From a bacterium (GTDB lineage: Bacteria; Planctomycetota; UBA1135; UBA2386), in NCBI GenBank assembly GCA_030432695.1, contig JAUILN010000001.1:124001-188000 (forward strand): a stretch of 64,000 bases of DNA, in the 5' to 3' direction. A model generated the notes under the pieces. That model was not told the origin of the DNA, did no database searches, and worked only from the letters and a program-made list of their open reading frames with translations. Made by a program: the position numbers and the translations under genes. Shown piece after piece: positions 8,224 through 18,542 of this stretch. The stretch's first letter is position 1; each line of letters opens with the position of its first letter.

Positions 8224-9489
8224 ATGAAGGTCCTGGTGGTGGGTGGCGGCGGGCGCGAGCACGCCCTGGTCTGGAAGATCGCGAAGTCTCCGCTGGTGAA
8301 GGAGGTCTTCGCCGCGCCGGGCAACGCCGGGATCATGGAGTTCGCGCAGACCTTTCCGGTCGCCGCCGAGGACGTGCCCGGCCAGGTCGCGCTGGCCAAG
8401 AAGCTGCGCGCCGACCTGATCGTGGTCGGTCCCGAGGCGCCGCTCTGCGACGGTCTGGTCGACGCGCTGACCGAGGCTGGTCTGCGGGCCTTCGGTCCGA
8501 ACGCCGCGGCGGCGCGGATCGAGGGCGACAAGTCGTTCGCCCGCGACCTCTGCCGTCGGCATCGGATCCCGGGTCCCGGCTTCCGCAGCTTCGACGACGT
8601 CCATCAGGCGCTCGCCTGGCTGGAGCAGCGCGGCGACCTGCCGGTGGTGGTGAAGGCTTCGGGACTCGCCGCGGGCAAGGGGGTCACCGTGGCGCGCAGC
8701 CAGAAGGAGGCCGCCGCCGCGGTCCGGGAGTGCCTCGAACGCTCGCGCTTCGGCGCCGCCGGCACGCGCGTGGTCCTCGAGGACTGTCTCGAGGGACCCG
8801 AGGTCTCGATGATCGCCTTGACCGACGGCCGCACGATCGTGCCGCTGGAGACCGCGCGCGACCACAAGCCGGTGTTCGACGACGACGAGGGGCCCAACAC
8901 CGGCGGGATGGGCGCGGTGTCTCCCGCACCGCGGTTGGCGCAGCGCCTGACCGGCCAGATCGAGCGCGAGATCCTGCTGCCGACCGTGCACGCGATGAAC
9001 CATGAGAGTAGGCCGTTCCGCGGCTTCCTCTACGCCGGCGTGATGCTGACCCAGCAGGGTCCGAAGGTCCTGGAGTTCAACGCGCGCCTCGGAGATCCGG
9101 AGACCCAGCCGCTGATGATGCGCCTGAAGAGCGACATCGTGCCGCTGCTCCTGGCGACGGTCGACGGCGAGCTGGAGCGCTGCGAGGCCCCCGAGTGGGA
9201 TCCACGCCCGGCGGTCTGCGTGATGGCGACCAGCGAGGGCTATCCCGGGAGCTACCCGAAGGGGCTGGAGATCCGCGGCCTCGGCGGGATCGAGCGCGAC
9301 GACGACCTACAGGTCTTCCACAGTGGGACCGCGCGGCGCGGCGATCAGCTGATCACCGCGGGCGGCCGCGTGCTGGCGGTCTCCGCTCTGGGCAACGACC
9401 TCCATGCGGCGCGTGCCCGGGCCTACGGCGCGCTCGAGAAGATCGAGTTCCGCGGCCGCCACTACCGGACCGACATCGGCGCGCGCTGA
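8224..9489 (+). CDS. purD: Phosphoribosylamine--glycine ligase (GAR synthetase)
   Basis: A 421-residue full-length PurD. It catalyses the second step of de novo purine synthesis: phosphoribosylamine plus glycine plus ATP gives glycinamide ribonucleotide. The N-domain opens with MKVLVVGGGGREHAL, the PurD hallmark. The ATP-grasp core shows VVVKASGLAAGKGV (141-154), GPEVSMIAL, the glycine/metal region GPNTGGMGAVSP, and EFNARLGDPE. The C-terminal barrel is complete. The two other purine genes in the window (purL and purQ) are 6 kb away on the other strand, so the pathway genes are scattered. Confidence 0.97.
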   Translation: MKVLVVGGGGREHALVWKIAKSPLVKEVFAAPGNAGIMEFAQTFPVAAEDVPGQVALAKKLRADLIVVGPEAPLCDGLVDALTEAGLRAFGPNAAAARIEGDKSFARDLCRRHRIPGPGFRSFDDVHQALAWLEQRGDLPVVVKASGLAAGKGVTVARSQKEAAAAVRECLERSRFGAAGTRVVLEDCLEGPEVSMIALTDGRTIVPLETARDHKPVFDDDEGPNTGGMGAVSPAPRLAQRLTGQIEREILLPTVHAMNHESRPFRGFLYAGVMLTQQGPKVLEFNARLGDPETQPLMMRLKSDIVPLLLATVDGELERCEAPEWDPRPAVCVMATSEGYPGSYPKGLEIRGLGGIERDDDLQVFHSGTARRGDQLITAGGRVLAVSALGNDLHAARARAYGALEKIEFRGRHYRTDIGAR

Positions 9490-9619
9490 CCAGCCGGTGC
9501 CGGCGTCCGCGGAAGACCGGGGACCTGCGCTTGCCGCTGCGTGGTCCTCGGGCGACCATGGACGGTGCCGGCACAGGGCTGCCACCCCCTCGGAAGTCCC
9601 CAACCGCCCGCAGAGCCCG

Positions 9620-10114
9620 ATGGCCGCAACCGAAGAGCTGGAGATCGTCGAGCGCTACATGCGCGAGCATGGCTACCGATGGACGGCGCAGCGGCGCCTC
9701 ATCGCGGAAGTGGCATTCGGCACGCACGAGCACTTCAACGCCGAGGAGCTGCTCGACATGTGCCGGCAGGTCGACAGCCAGGTGTCGCGCGCCACGGTCT
9801 ACCGGACGCTGACGATGCTCGAGGAGGCCGGCTTCGTCGGCAGCCTCGACACCGGCGAAGGCGGACGGCGCTTCGAGCATGTCCTCGGCCATGCCCACCA
9901 CGACCACATGCTCTGCGAGGAGTGCGGGCACATCATCGAGTTCCACGACGAGGAACTCGAGCGGCGCAAGGAGCAGGTCGCTCGCGACCGCGGCTACACG
10001 CTGGTGTCGCACACCTTGAAGCTCGTGGTCCGCTGCGAGCGCGCGGACTGCGAGCACCGGGGGCGGCAGCGGAACCCTTCCGCCGGGGTCGGCGGGAACA
10101 GCGGCGGTCGCTGA
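9620..10114 (+). CDS. Fur/PerR-family metalloregulator
   Basis: A 164-residue protein from the ATG at 9620. The N-terminal winged helix (YMREHGYRWTAQRRLIAE, then VSRATVYRTLTML) is the DNA-binding domain of the Fur superfamily. The metal sites are intact: HHDH at 93-96, the structural zinc pairs Cys99/Cys102 (MLCEECG) and Cys139/Cys144. The last ~20 residues are Gly/Arg-rich and not conserved. The family represses iron, zinc or peroxide-stress genes; Fur, Zur and PerR cannot be separated by inspection. It stands alone between purD and a sigma-54 response regulator. Confidence 0.9.
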   Translation: MAATEELEIVERYMREHGYRWTAQRRLIAEVAFGTHEHFNAEELLDMCRQVDSQVSRATVYRTLTMLEEAGFVGSLDTGEGGRRFEHVLGHAHHDHMLCEECGHIIEFHDEELERRKEQVARDRGYTLVSHTLKLVVRCERADCEHRGRQRNPSAGVGGNSGGR

Positions 10115-10151
10115 GGCCCGGACGCACGAGGTCCCAGGACTCCGAGGTGAA

Positions 10152-11621
<1,470 letters not shown>

Positions 11622-11755
11622 CGGATGTCGGCCAGACCTCCTCGGAGGATGTGCCGGTCTCGCCCGTGCTCGGGGTTCAATCGCGATCCGGGCGACGGCA
11701 TTCTCTCGATGCCGACGTGCCCGTCGGGCTCACACATCCCCCCTTAGCCCCCATC

Positions 11756-13384
11756 ATGAAGAATTCCCCCCGTCTGTCAGCGCTCCTCGCGCTGCTGATC
11801 CTGTCGTTCTCGCCCGTCACTTCGACGGCGCAGGACGACGCCGCTACGGCGATCCCTGCGGCGAGTTCGGTCGACGCCGCGCGTGAGGTCCGGGTCAACG
11901 ACCTGCGCGAATTGGTCGCCGAGAAGAACGCCGAGCAGATCGAATCGAGTCTCGAAGGCTGGGTCGGTTTGCTGCGCGAGGCGCAGCGTGGCGTCGAGCG
12001 CGCCGCGACCCCCGAGGAACGGACCGCCGCGCGTGCCGACCTCGGTCAGGTCCTGGCGATCACCGACCTGCTGGCGTCTCGCCTGGCGGAACTCGGTGGC
12101 GACGCCGCCGAGGCCCGCGACCTGGTGCAGGAGATCAAGGCCGGCCAGCAGGAGGAGGCACAGGCCGAGAGCCAGAAGGAGCTGACCCAGGAGGAGGCTC
12201 TCTCGCTCGATCCGTCGGTGCTGGCCGCCCGCATGCGTCCGCTGGACATCGAGGAGACCAAGGCGGCGCTCGAGCGCTGGCAGGCGGTCCTCAAGCAAAA
12301 GGCCGTCGAGCTGAGCAACGTCGAGATTGCCAACCTGCAGGCGGAGGACGCCGGTGACTCGGCCGAGGTCGACCGGCTGACGACCAGGCTGGTCGCGCTG
12401 CGTGCGGAGCGCGATGCCCTCCGCAGCCGCTTCGATGTCGTCGTCGACGCATTCGAGCGCAAGGGCGCTGCCGAAGCCGACGTCGAGACCTTCCGCTCCT
12501 ACGCCGACTCGACCGTCGCGCCGGTGCAGATCACCGGATTCAACGCCGCCTGGGTCGAGGCCCGCGAGTGGCTCCTGAGTCCGGAGGGTGGCCTGCAGCT
12601 GGGCCTGAACATCGTCACCTTCCTGGTGATCCTGATCGCGTTCAGCATCCTGGCGCGCATCGTCGCGAACATCCTGCAGCGTTCGCTGAAGGCGATGAAG
12701 CAGACCTCGAGCCTGCTGCGCAACTTCATGGTGAACACGGTGCGCAAGGTGATCGTGTTCATCGGCGTGGTGGTCGCGCTCGGCCAGCTCGGCGTCGACA
12801 TCGGGCCGTTCCTCGCCGCCATCGGTGCAGCAGGCTTCGTGATCGGTTTCGCGCTGCAGGGCACGCTGTCGAACTTCGCCAGCGGCGTGATGATCATGAT
12901 CTACCGGCCGTACGACATCGGCGACGTCGTCAACATGGCCGGCATCGTCGGCTCGGTCGACGACATGACACTGGTGTCGACCACGATGAAGACGTTCGAC
13001 AACCAGACCATCGTCGTGCCGAACAGCAAGATCTGGGGCGACGTGATCACCAACGTCACCGCCAACACGACGCGCCGCGTCGACATGACCTTCGGCATCG
13101 GCTACGGCGACGACATCCAGAAGGCCCTGGACGTGCTGACCGACATCGTCACCAGTCACGAGAAGGTGCTGAAGACCCCCGAGCCGGTGATCAAGCTGCA
13201 CGAGCTGGGCGACTCGTCGGTCAACTTCATCGTGCGCCCGTGGTGCAACGCCGCCGACTACTGGGCAGTGCACTGGGACATCACGCGCTCGGTGAAGGAA
13301 CGCTTCGACGCGGCCGGGATCTCGATCCCGTTCCCGCAGCGCGACGTCCACCTGATCTACGAGAATGCGCGGCCCGAGGCCTGA
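11756..13384 (+). CDS. MscS-family mechanosensitive channel with secreted coiled-coil N-domain
   Basis: A 542-residue protein from the ATG at 11756. A signal peptide (MKNSPRLSALLALLILSFSPVTSTAQ) precedes a ~220-residue charged, helical periplasmic domain with coiled-coil character. Transmembrane helices follow (LGLNIVTFLVILIAFSILARI, then VIVFIGVVVALGQLGV). The pore helix TM3 is glycine/alanine-rich (FLAAIGAAGFVIGFALQG), and the beta domain motif YRPYDIGDVV is present. The channel releases solutes on hypo-osmotic shock. The long N-terminal domain places it with the larger MscS members rather than the 286-residue MscS itself. Confidence 0.93.
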   Translation: MKNSPRLSALLALLILSFSPVTSTAQDDAATAIPAASSVDAAREVRVNDLRELVAEKNAEQIESSLEGWVGLLREAQRGVERAATPEERTAARADLGQVLAITDLLASRLAELGGDAAEARDLVQEIKAGQQEEAQAESQKELTQEEALSLDPSVLAARMRPLDIEETKAALERWQAVLKQKAVELSNVEIANLQAEDAGDSAEVDRLTTRLVALRAERDALRSRFDVVVDAFERKGAAEADVETFRSYADSTVAPVQITGFNAAWVEAREWLLSPEGGLQLGLNIVTFLVILIAFSILARIVANILQRSLKAMKQTSSLLRNFMVNTVRKVIVFIGVVVALGQLGVDIGPFLAAIGAAGFVIGFALQGTLSNFASGVMIMIYRPYDIGDVVNMAGIVGSVDDMTLVSTTMKTFDNQTIVVPNSKIWGDVITNVTANTTRRVDMTFGIGYGDDIQKALDVLTDIVTSHEKVLKTPEPVIKLHELGDSSVNFIVRPWCNAADYWAVHWDITRSVKERFDAAGISIPFPQRDVHLIYENARPEA

Positions 13385-13423
13385 GCGCGTCGACGGGGCG
13401 GTCTGATCTGCCCGTCGCGCTCA
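13382..13423. terminator. Hairpin shared by two convergent genes
   Basis: TGAGCGCG pairs with CGCGCTCA and ACGGG with CCCGT, with a 3-base bulge on the left arm and a 13-base loop. The outer stem contains the mscS stop codon (TGA, 13382-13384) and the stop codon of the convergent radical SAM gene (TCA, 13421-13423). It would work as a bidirectional terminator; no T-run is present. Confidence 0.6.
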
Positions 13424-14599
13424 GAACTTCTCGTAGCCCTCGGACCCGGCGAGTTCCGGGTTCGGGTAGATCAGGTAGCAGGTCTTGCAGGGGCCGTACG
13501 GCTCGTCGGTGAACACCTTGCTCCGGTAGGTCTGGTAGGTCTCGTTGTTCCAGACCGCGCGGAACCCGGCGTCCATCATGTTGCCGAAGTGCGGGATGCC
13601 GGCGAGGCAGCACGGCACGATGTTGCCTTCGTGCGTCACGTAGGCACGCTGCCAGAGGAACCAGCACTTCACCGGCGGCTTGCCGCAAGGCCGGGGCTTG
13701 GGCTGCGCAGGTGCGGCCGCTGCGGCAGGCGTCGGCGGCGTGGACTCGGGCTCGCCGACTTCGGCGAACTTCGGCGGCATGTTGAGCTTCACGCCCAGGC
13801 TGTCGGCGACCTCGCGGGTGCGGTCGATCCACTCGTTCGCGTAGGCCTTGCAGCTGGCGAGGCTCTCGTCCTTCAAGGTCGGATGGAACTCGACCAGGTG
13901 ATTGAACACGATCTCGTCGCCGCCCAGCTCGTGGACGATCTCCACGAAGCGTGGCGCCTCGGCGACGGTCCGCTTCATCATGATGTAGTTGAAGTTCATC
14001 CGCGGCCGCCTCGCCGCCGGCATCTCCATGCGGCGTTCGGCGAAGGCGCGGATGTTGCTCATCACCTCGTCGAAGTCCGCGCCGGTGCGGACCGAGTTGT
14101 AGGTGTCGCGGGTCGAGCCATCGACCGAGAAGGTGACCAGCTCCAGGGTGTCGAGCAGCTTCTCGCGGAAGCGACTCTCGCGCATCATCAGGGTCGCGTT
14201 GGTGACGATCTCCAGCCGCGTGTGGGTGCGCTGCAGGTCGTCGAGCTTCTGCTCCATCTTCGGCGTCATCAGCGGCTCGCCGAAGGCCGAGAACTGCACC
14301 GTCTTCACGAACGGATACAGCTCGGCGACGACCCGGTCGTAGACCTCGTCCGACATGAACCACTTGGGGCTGTTCGGGTCGAGGAACTGGTTGCACATGA
14401 AGCACTTCAGGTTGCAGACCGTGGTCCCCGTGAGGTTGATCCAGGTCGGCATTCCGCGGACCACGGGTGCGCACTTCGCCTCGTCCTCGCGGACGATGCG
14501 GGCGTTCATGTCCTTGAACTCGGGGCTGCCGAACTCCAGCGAGGCGAGTTCCGGCGGCAGGGAGTCGAGGATCGACGGGTCGGCGGGTCGGGTGCTCAT
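13421..14599 (-). CDS. Radical SAM/SPASM domain protein
   Basis: A 392-residue protein. The cluster motif is CNLKCFMC (Cys62, 66, 69). The SAM-binding region reads FSAFGEPLM and the strand VTFSVDGST follows. The SPASM region near the C-terminus has CWFLWQRAYVTHEGNIVPCC, then CKTCYLIYPNPE, the arrangement that ligates auxiliary Fe-S clusters. A low-complexity Pro/Ala linker (about residues 285-300) separates the two halves. Relatives include anaerobic sulfatase and peptide maturases as well as many uncharacterised planctomycete enzymes. There is no sulfatase or precursor peptide beside it, so the substrate is unknown. Confidence 0.88.
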   Translation of the reverse strand: MSTRPADPSILDSLPPELASLEFGSPEFKDMNARIVREDEAKCAPVVRGMPTWINLTGTTVCNLKCFMCNQFLDPNSPKWFMSDEVYDRVVAELYPFVKTVQFSAFGEPLMTPKMEQKLDDLQRTHTRLEIVTNATLMMRESRFREKLLDTLELVTFSVDGSTRDTYNSVRTGADFDEVMSNIRAFAERRMEMPAARRPRMNFNYIMMKRTVAEAPRFVEIVHELGGDEIVFNHLVEFHPTLKDESLASCKAYANEWIDRTREVADSLGVKLNMPPKFAEVGEPESTPPTPAAAAAPAQPKPRPCGKPPVKCWFLWQRAYVTHEGNIVPCCLAGIPHFGNMMDAGFRAVWNNETYQTYRSKVFTDEPYGPCKTCYLIYPNPELAGSEGYEKF

Positions 14600-14670
14600 G
14601 GCGGGCTGTCCACTCTATCGGATCGCGGACGCACCGATTCGAGTGCCGGTTCGGGGCCGCGGTCGCGACG

Positions 14671-15486
14671 TCACGCGTGGGCGGTCGCGCCGCGGGCGCT
14701 GTCGACCATCGCCCGGAAGATCGTCATTCCGTCCGGTGGGCCGGCCGGCACCGCCGAGCGCCATCGGGGCGCGTGGAACGCCTCGTAGGCGCGATCGGGA
14801 TGGGGCATCAGGCCGAGTACCCGACCTGTCACATCGGTCAGGCCGGCGATGCCCCGCGGCGAGCCGTTGGGATTGAGCGGATAGGCCTCGGTCGGACTCC
14901 GGTTCTCGTCGACGTAGCGGAACGCCACGTAGCCCTCGGCTTCGAGGTGGTCGAGGGACTGCGGGTCCGCCACCTCGATCCGGCCCTCGCCGTGGGCTGC
15001 CGGCACGTGGATGGTCAGATCGTCGGGGAGGAACACACAGCGGTTCGGTCCCGTCGTGAGGGTCACCCAGCGGCACTCGTAGCGGTCGCTGAGGTTGTGG
15101 GCCAACGAGACCTCCTGGACCAGCGGACCCGCGGCGGTGCGGGGCAGCAGGCCGAGCCGCACCAGGGCCTGGAAGCCGTTGCAGATGCCGAGCACCAGTC
15201 CGCCCCGCTCCACGAAGCCGAGCAGGTGGTCGCCGATCGAGCGGCGGAGCTCGTGGGCCAGGACCCGGCCGGCCGCGATGTCGTCGCCGTAGGCGAAGCC
15301 GCCGGGGAACGCCAGGATCTGGAATCCGTCGAGGCGCGAAGGCTCCTTGCGGAGTCGCTTCACGTGCAGGAACTCGCAGGTGGCGCCAGCGCGCTCGAAG
15401 GCGTGCGCGGTCTCGCGTTCGCAGTTGATGCCCGGCGCGCGCAGGACCAGCACGCGGGGAGCGTCGGAGGGGGTCGGTGTGGTCAT
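14671..15486 (-). CDS. purQ: Phosphoribosylformylglycinamidine synthase, glutaminase subunit
   Basis: A 271-residue class I glutamine amidotransferase. It supplies ammonia to PurL for converting FGAR to FGAM. The nucleophile Cys lies in LVLGICNGFQAL, the oxyanion region in FPGGFAYGDD, and the His/Glu of the triad in GLMPHPDRAYE near the C-terminus. The start at 15486 overlaps the purL stop as ATGA, so translation is coupled. PurQ is usually about 225-260 residues; the extra length is in a loop (DENRSPTEAYPLNPNGSP) seen in longer PurQ forms. Confidence 0.95.
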   Translation of the reverse strand: MTTPTPSDAPRVLVLRAPGINCERETAHAFERAGATCEFLHVKRLRKEPSRLDGFQILAFPGGFAYGDDIAAGRVLAHELRRSIGDHLLGFVERGGLVLGICNGFQALVRLGLLPRTAAGPLVQEVSLAHNLSDRYECRWVTLTTGPNRCVFLPDDLTIHVPAAHGEGRIEVADPQSLDHLEAEGYVAFRYVDENRSPTEAYPLNPNGSPRGIAGLTDVTGRVLGLMPHPDRAYEAFHAPRWRSAVPAGPPDGMTIFRAMVDSARGATAHA

Positions 15487-18416
15487 CGGGCGGCTCCGTG
15501 CGCCGGGTCGATGGAATCGTGGGCAGCGTCGAAGTCGAGCGGTGCCTTCCACGCGCGGACCAGGTCGTCGACCGGGACCCGGGCGAGTTCGGTCGATCCC
15601 CGACGGATCACCAGGTCCCGGTGGCTGGTCGTGAAGGCGCCGATCTCGGCCGCGGGCACCTCGTGGAGGTTGGCCCGCAGGTCGGCCTCGCGGTCGGCGG
15701 GGACCTCGCAGACGAAGCGGCTCGCCGACTCGCTGAACAGGATCTCCTCGGCGCGGAACGGGCCGTCGCCGTCGAGCAGGACCCGGTCGAGATCGATCTC
15801 CACGCCGATCCGTCCGGCGATGGCCATCTCCGCGACCGCCGCGCCGAGCCCGCCCTCGCTGAGGTCGTGGCAGGCGCTGATCGCGCGGGCCTCGATGGCA
15901 CGCGCGGTACCGAACAGCACGTCGCGGCCCTCTTCGGCGCGCACCCGCGGCACCGAGGCGCCGAGCGCGCCGCGGGTCTTCCAGTGCACCGAGCCACCCA
16001 GTTCGCGGCGGGTCCTGCCGATGATCCACAGCCGCCCATCGGGGCGCACGGGCGCCGAGGTGATCGTCGCGGTGACGTCGGGCACCACCGACATCGCGGT
16101 CACCAGGATGCAGCCGGGGATCGAGATCGTGCGGTCGCCGTCCTGAAAGGAGTTGTTCAGCGAGTCCTTGCCGGACACGAACGGCGTCCGGTAGACGCGG
16201 GCCAGACTGCAGAGCGCGCGGGTCGCGCGGACCAGCGCGCCGAGCTGTTCGGGCACCGCGCAGTTGGCCCAGGAGTAGTTGTCGAGCACCGCGGTGTGGT
16301 CGGGGTTGCCGCCCTGCGCCACCACGTTGCGCATCGCCTCGTCGAGCGCGCACTCGGCCATCGCCGCGGGGTCGATCCGCGAGTAGCGGGGATTCAGGCC
16401 CGAGGACAAGACCACGCCGCGGGTCGAGCCGAGCTTCGGTGCGATCACCGCGCCATCGCCGGGGCCGTCGTGGGCGATGCCGACCAGTGGCTTGCCGGCG
16501 CTGCCGGCCTGGACCTCGTGGTCGTACTGGCGGATCACCCACTCCTTGCTGGCGACGTTGGGGTCGCGCAGGACCGCGAGCAGGGCGGCGCCGAGGTCGG
16601 CCACCTCCGGCAGGTCGGGGTCGCTGACCTCCGGCGGCGACCAGCACGCCTCGCGCTCGAACACCGGCACGCCGTCGTGGACGAAGTCCAGGTCGAGGTC
16701 GGCGTGCACCGTGTCGCGGTAGCGCAGCACGATCCGGCCGCTGTCGGTGAAGGTGCCGAGGACCGCGCCCTCGACGTCTTCCTCGTCGCACAGTGCGAGC
16801 AGCGCGTCGACGTGCTCGGGGGGCACGGCGAGGACCATCCTCTCCTGGGCCTCGCTGACCCAGATCTCCCAGGGTGCGAGGCCCGCGTACTTGAGTGGCG
16901 ACAGCGCCAGGTCGACCTCGACGCCCAGTCCCTCGGCCATCTCGCCGACCGCCGACGACAGGCCTCCGGCGCCACAGTCGGTGACGGCGGTGAACAGCTC
17001 GGCGTCGCGGGCTCGCAGCACCAGGTCCATGACCTTGCGCTCGGTGATCGGATCGCCGATCTGCACCGCGCCGCTGGAGACCATCTCGCTGTCCGTGTGC
17101 AGGCCGAGCGAGCTGAAAGTGGCGCCGTGGATGCCGTCGCGGCCGACGCGGCCACCGACCACCACGACCCTGTCGCCGGGGTGGGCCTTCTTGTGGGCCT
17201 TGGCCGTCGGCAGGATGCCGATGTTGCCGACGTAGACCAACGGGTTGCCGATGAAGTCCGGGTCGAAGTGGATCGCGCCGTGGACGGTCGGGATGCCCAT
17301 CGGGTTGCCGTAGTCACGGACTCCAGCGACCACGCCCTTCAGAACACGCAGCGGGTGCAGGCAGCCGGCCGGCACCTCGGCGTCGGGGGTGTCCGGCGGG
17401 GCGAAGCAGAACACGTCGGTGCTGGCCACGGGCCGTGCGCCCAGGCCGGTGCCGAGCACGTCACGGATCACGCCGCCGACGCCCGTCGCCGCGCCACCGA
17501 ATGGTTCGATCGCCGAGGGGCGGTTGTGGGTCTCGACCTTGATGCAGACCGAGTCCTCGTCGTCGAAGGTGATGATGCCGGCGTTGTCGACGAACACGCT
17601 GACGCAGAACTCGCGGTCGAGATCGCGGGTCACCGCCGCGATCTCGCTCTTCAGCAGGTTGTCGATGACCTCGTCGCCGAAGCGGATCCGGCCGGTCAGC
17701 GTCTTGTGCTTGCAGTGCTCGGACCAGGTCTGGGCGATGGTCTCCAGTTCGGTGCGGGTCGGCTCGCGGTCCTGCGCCGCGAAGTGCGCCTGGACGGCGC
17801 GCATCTCGCGGATGGTCAGGGCCAGGCCGCCGTCGCGACTCAGGGTCTCGAGGCCGGCGTCGTCGAGGTCGCGGATCGGCACCGGGTGGACCGCGAGGTC
17901 GGCTTCGCCGCCCGGACCGGGCAGTCCCTCGGGCGGCGCCCCCATCAGGATCTCCTGCACCACCTCGTTGGCGAGCGAGCGTTCGGCGGCCCGATGCAGC
18001 GCGTCGCCGCCGCAGGTCCGGTCGGCGTCGGCGAGGAACCAGGCGTGGTAGGTTCCGGCGGCCAGTGGGGTGCCGGTGGCGGTGTGGCCGGAGTCGGCGA
18101 GGGCCTTCTGCACCGAGATCGCCACCTGGTCGGTGACCCCCGGGCGGGGCCGGACGGTCACCCGGCCCTCGACCGGTGCCGGGCGGTCGGTCGGCGCGAA
18201 GACCTCGAACGTGTCGGTGATCGGGTCGGCGAGGACTTCTGCGGCGAACTTCTCGACGGCGGAGCGGTCGAGACGGGCGTCCAGGAGGAAGCCGCGGCGG
18301 GACCGGACCGATCCCCGGAGCGGCAATCCGGCGTCGGCCAGCGCGGTGCGGGCCGCGGTGCCGGCAGGGTCGGGGAGGCCCTGACGGACCTCGACTTCAA
18401 CGCGCCATGCGTCCAT
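15483..18416 (-). CDS. purL: Phosphoribosylformylglycinamidine synthase with two fused PurS-like domains
   Basis: A 977-residue protein from the ATG at 18416. Residues 1-80 (AWRVEVEVRQGLPDPAG...) and ~85-165 (EGRVTVRPRPGVTDQVA...) each look like a PurS domain, so the N-terminus is a covalent PurS pair. The ATP-dependent synthetase core follows: TWSEHCKHKT, KVETHNRPSAIEPFGGAATG, FVSGKDSLNN and CHDLSEGGLG. Together with PurQ it makes FGAM in purine synthesis. No separate purS is visible. The architecture lies between small PurL (needs PurS) and large PurL (PurS-like region plus a fused glutaminase). The 5' region is shared with divergent accA. Confidence 0.95.
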   Translation of the reverse strand: MDAWRVEVEVRQGLPDPAGTAARTALADAGLPLRGSVRSRRGFLLDARLDRSAVEKFAAEVLADPITDTFEVFAPTDRPAPVEGRVTVRPRPGVTDQVAISVQKALADSGHTATGTPLAAGTYHAWFLADADRTCGGDALHRAAERSLANEVVQEILMGAPPEGLPGPGGEADLAVHPVPIRDLDDAGLETLSRDGGLALTIREMRAVQAHFAAQDREPTRTELETIAQTWSEHCKHKTLTGRIRFGDEVIDNLLKSEIAAVTRDLDREFCVSVFVDNAGIITFDDEDSVCIKVETHNRPSAIEPFGGAATGVGGVIRDVLGTGLGARPVASTDVFCFAPPDTPDAEVPAGCLHPLRVLKGVVAGVRDYGNPMGIPTVHGAIHFDPDFIGNPLVYVGNIGILPTAKAHKKAHPGDRVVVVGGRVGRDGIHGATFSSLGLHTDSEMVSSGAVQIGDPITERKVMDLVLRARDAELFTAVTDCGAGGLSSAVGEMAEGLGVEVDLALSPLKYAGLAPWEIWVSEAQERMVLAVPPEHVDALLALCDEEDVEGAVLGTFTDSGRIVLRYRDTVHADLDLDFVHDGVPVFEREACWSPPEVSDPDLPEVADLGAALLAVLRDPNVASKEWVIRQYDHEVQAGSAGKPLVGIAHDGPGDGAVIAPKLGSTRGVVLSSGLNPRYSRIDPAAMAECALDEAMRNVVAQGGNPDHTAVLDNYSWANCAVPEQLGALVRATRALCSLARVYRTPFVSGKDSLNNSFQDGDRTISIPGCILVTAMSVVPDVTATITSAPVRPDGRLWIIGRTRRELGGSVHWKTRGALGASVPRVRAEEGRDVLFGTARAIEARAISACHDLSEGGLGAAVAEMAIAGRIGVEIDLDRVLLDGDGPFRAEEILFSESASRFVCEVPADREADLRANLHEVPAAEIGAFTTSHRDLVIRRGSTELARVPVDDLVRAWKAPLDFDAAHDSIDPAHGAAR

Positions 18417-18542
18417 CGGCACAGGATGCCAGACGCCCCGGGGCGAATCCATTGCGGCGGGGCTGGCCAGCTCGGAGGTGTCGCGCGGCTCGCCGACGCC
18501 GTATCCTGCCCGTCTTCCACCCGACCGCGGAGACCCCGAACC
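18417..18542. promoter_or_regulatory. Divergent promoter region, purL / accA
   Basis: This 126-bp gap separates the purL start (minus strand) from the accA start (plus strand). Both genes must be driven from it. No clear -35/-10 boxes stand out in the GC-rich sequence. A CGGAGA Shine-Dalgarno-like run at 18528-18533 precedes accA. Confidence 0.45.

Noticed and set aside
11670..11745. tRNA-like GGTTCAATC stretch upstream of mscS
   Set aside because: It has no cloverleaf: no acceptor stem, anticodon arm or D-arm could be found around it.
15477..18542. Long plus-strand frame over purL leading into accA
   Set aside because: It is the opposite-strand shadow of purL, caused by GC-rich codons. AccA starts at the TTG at 18543.
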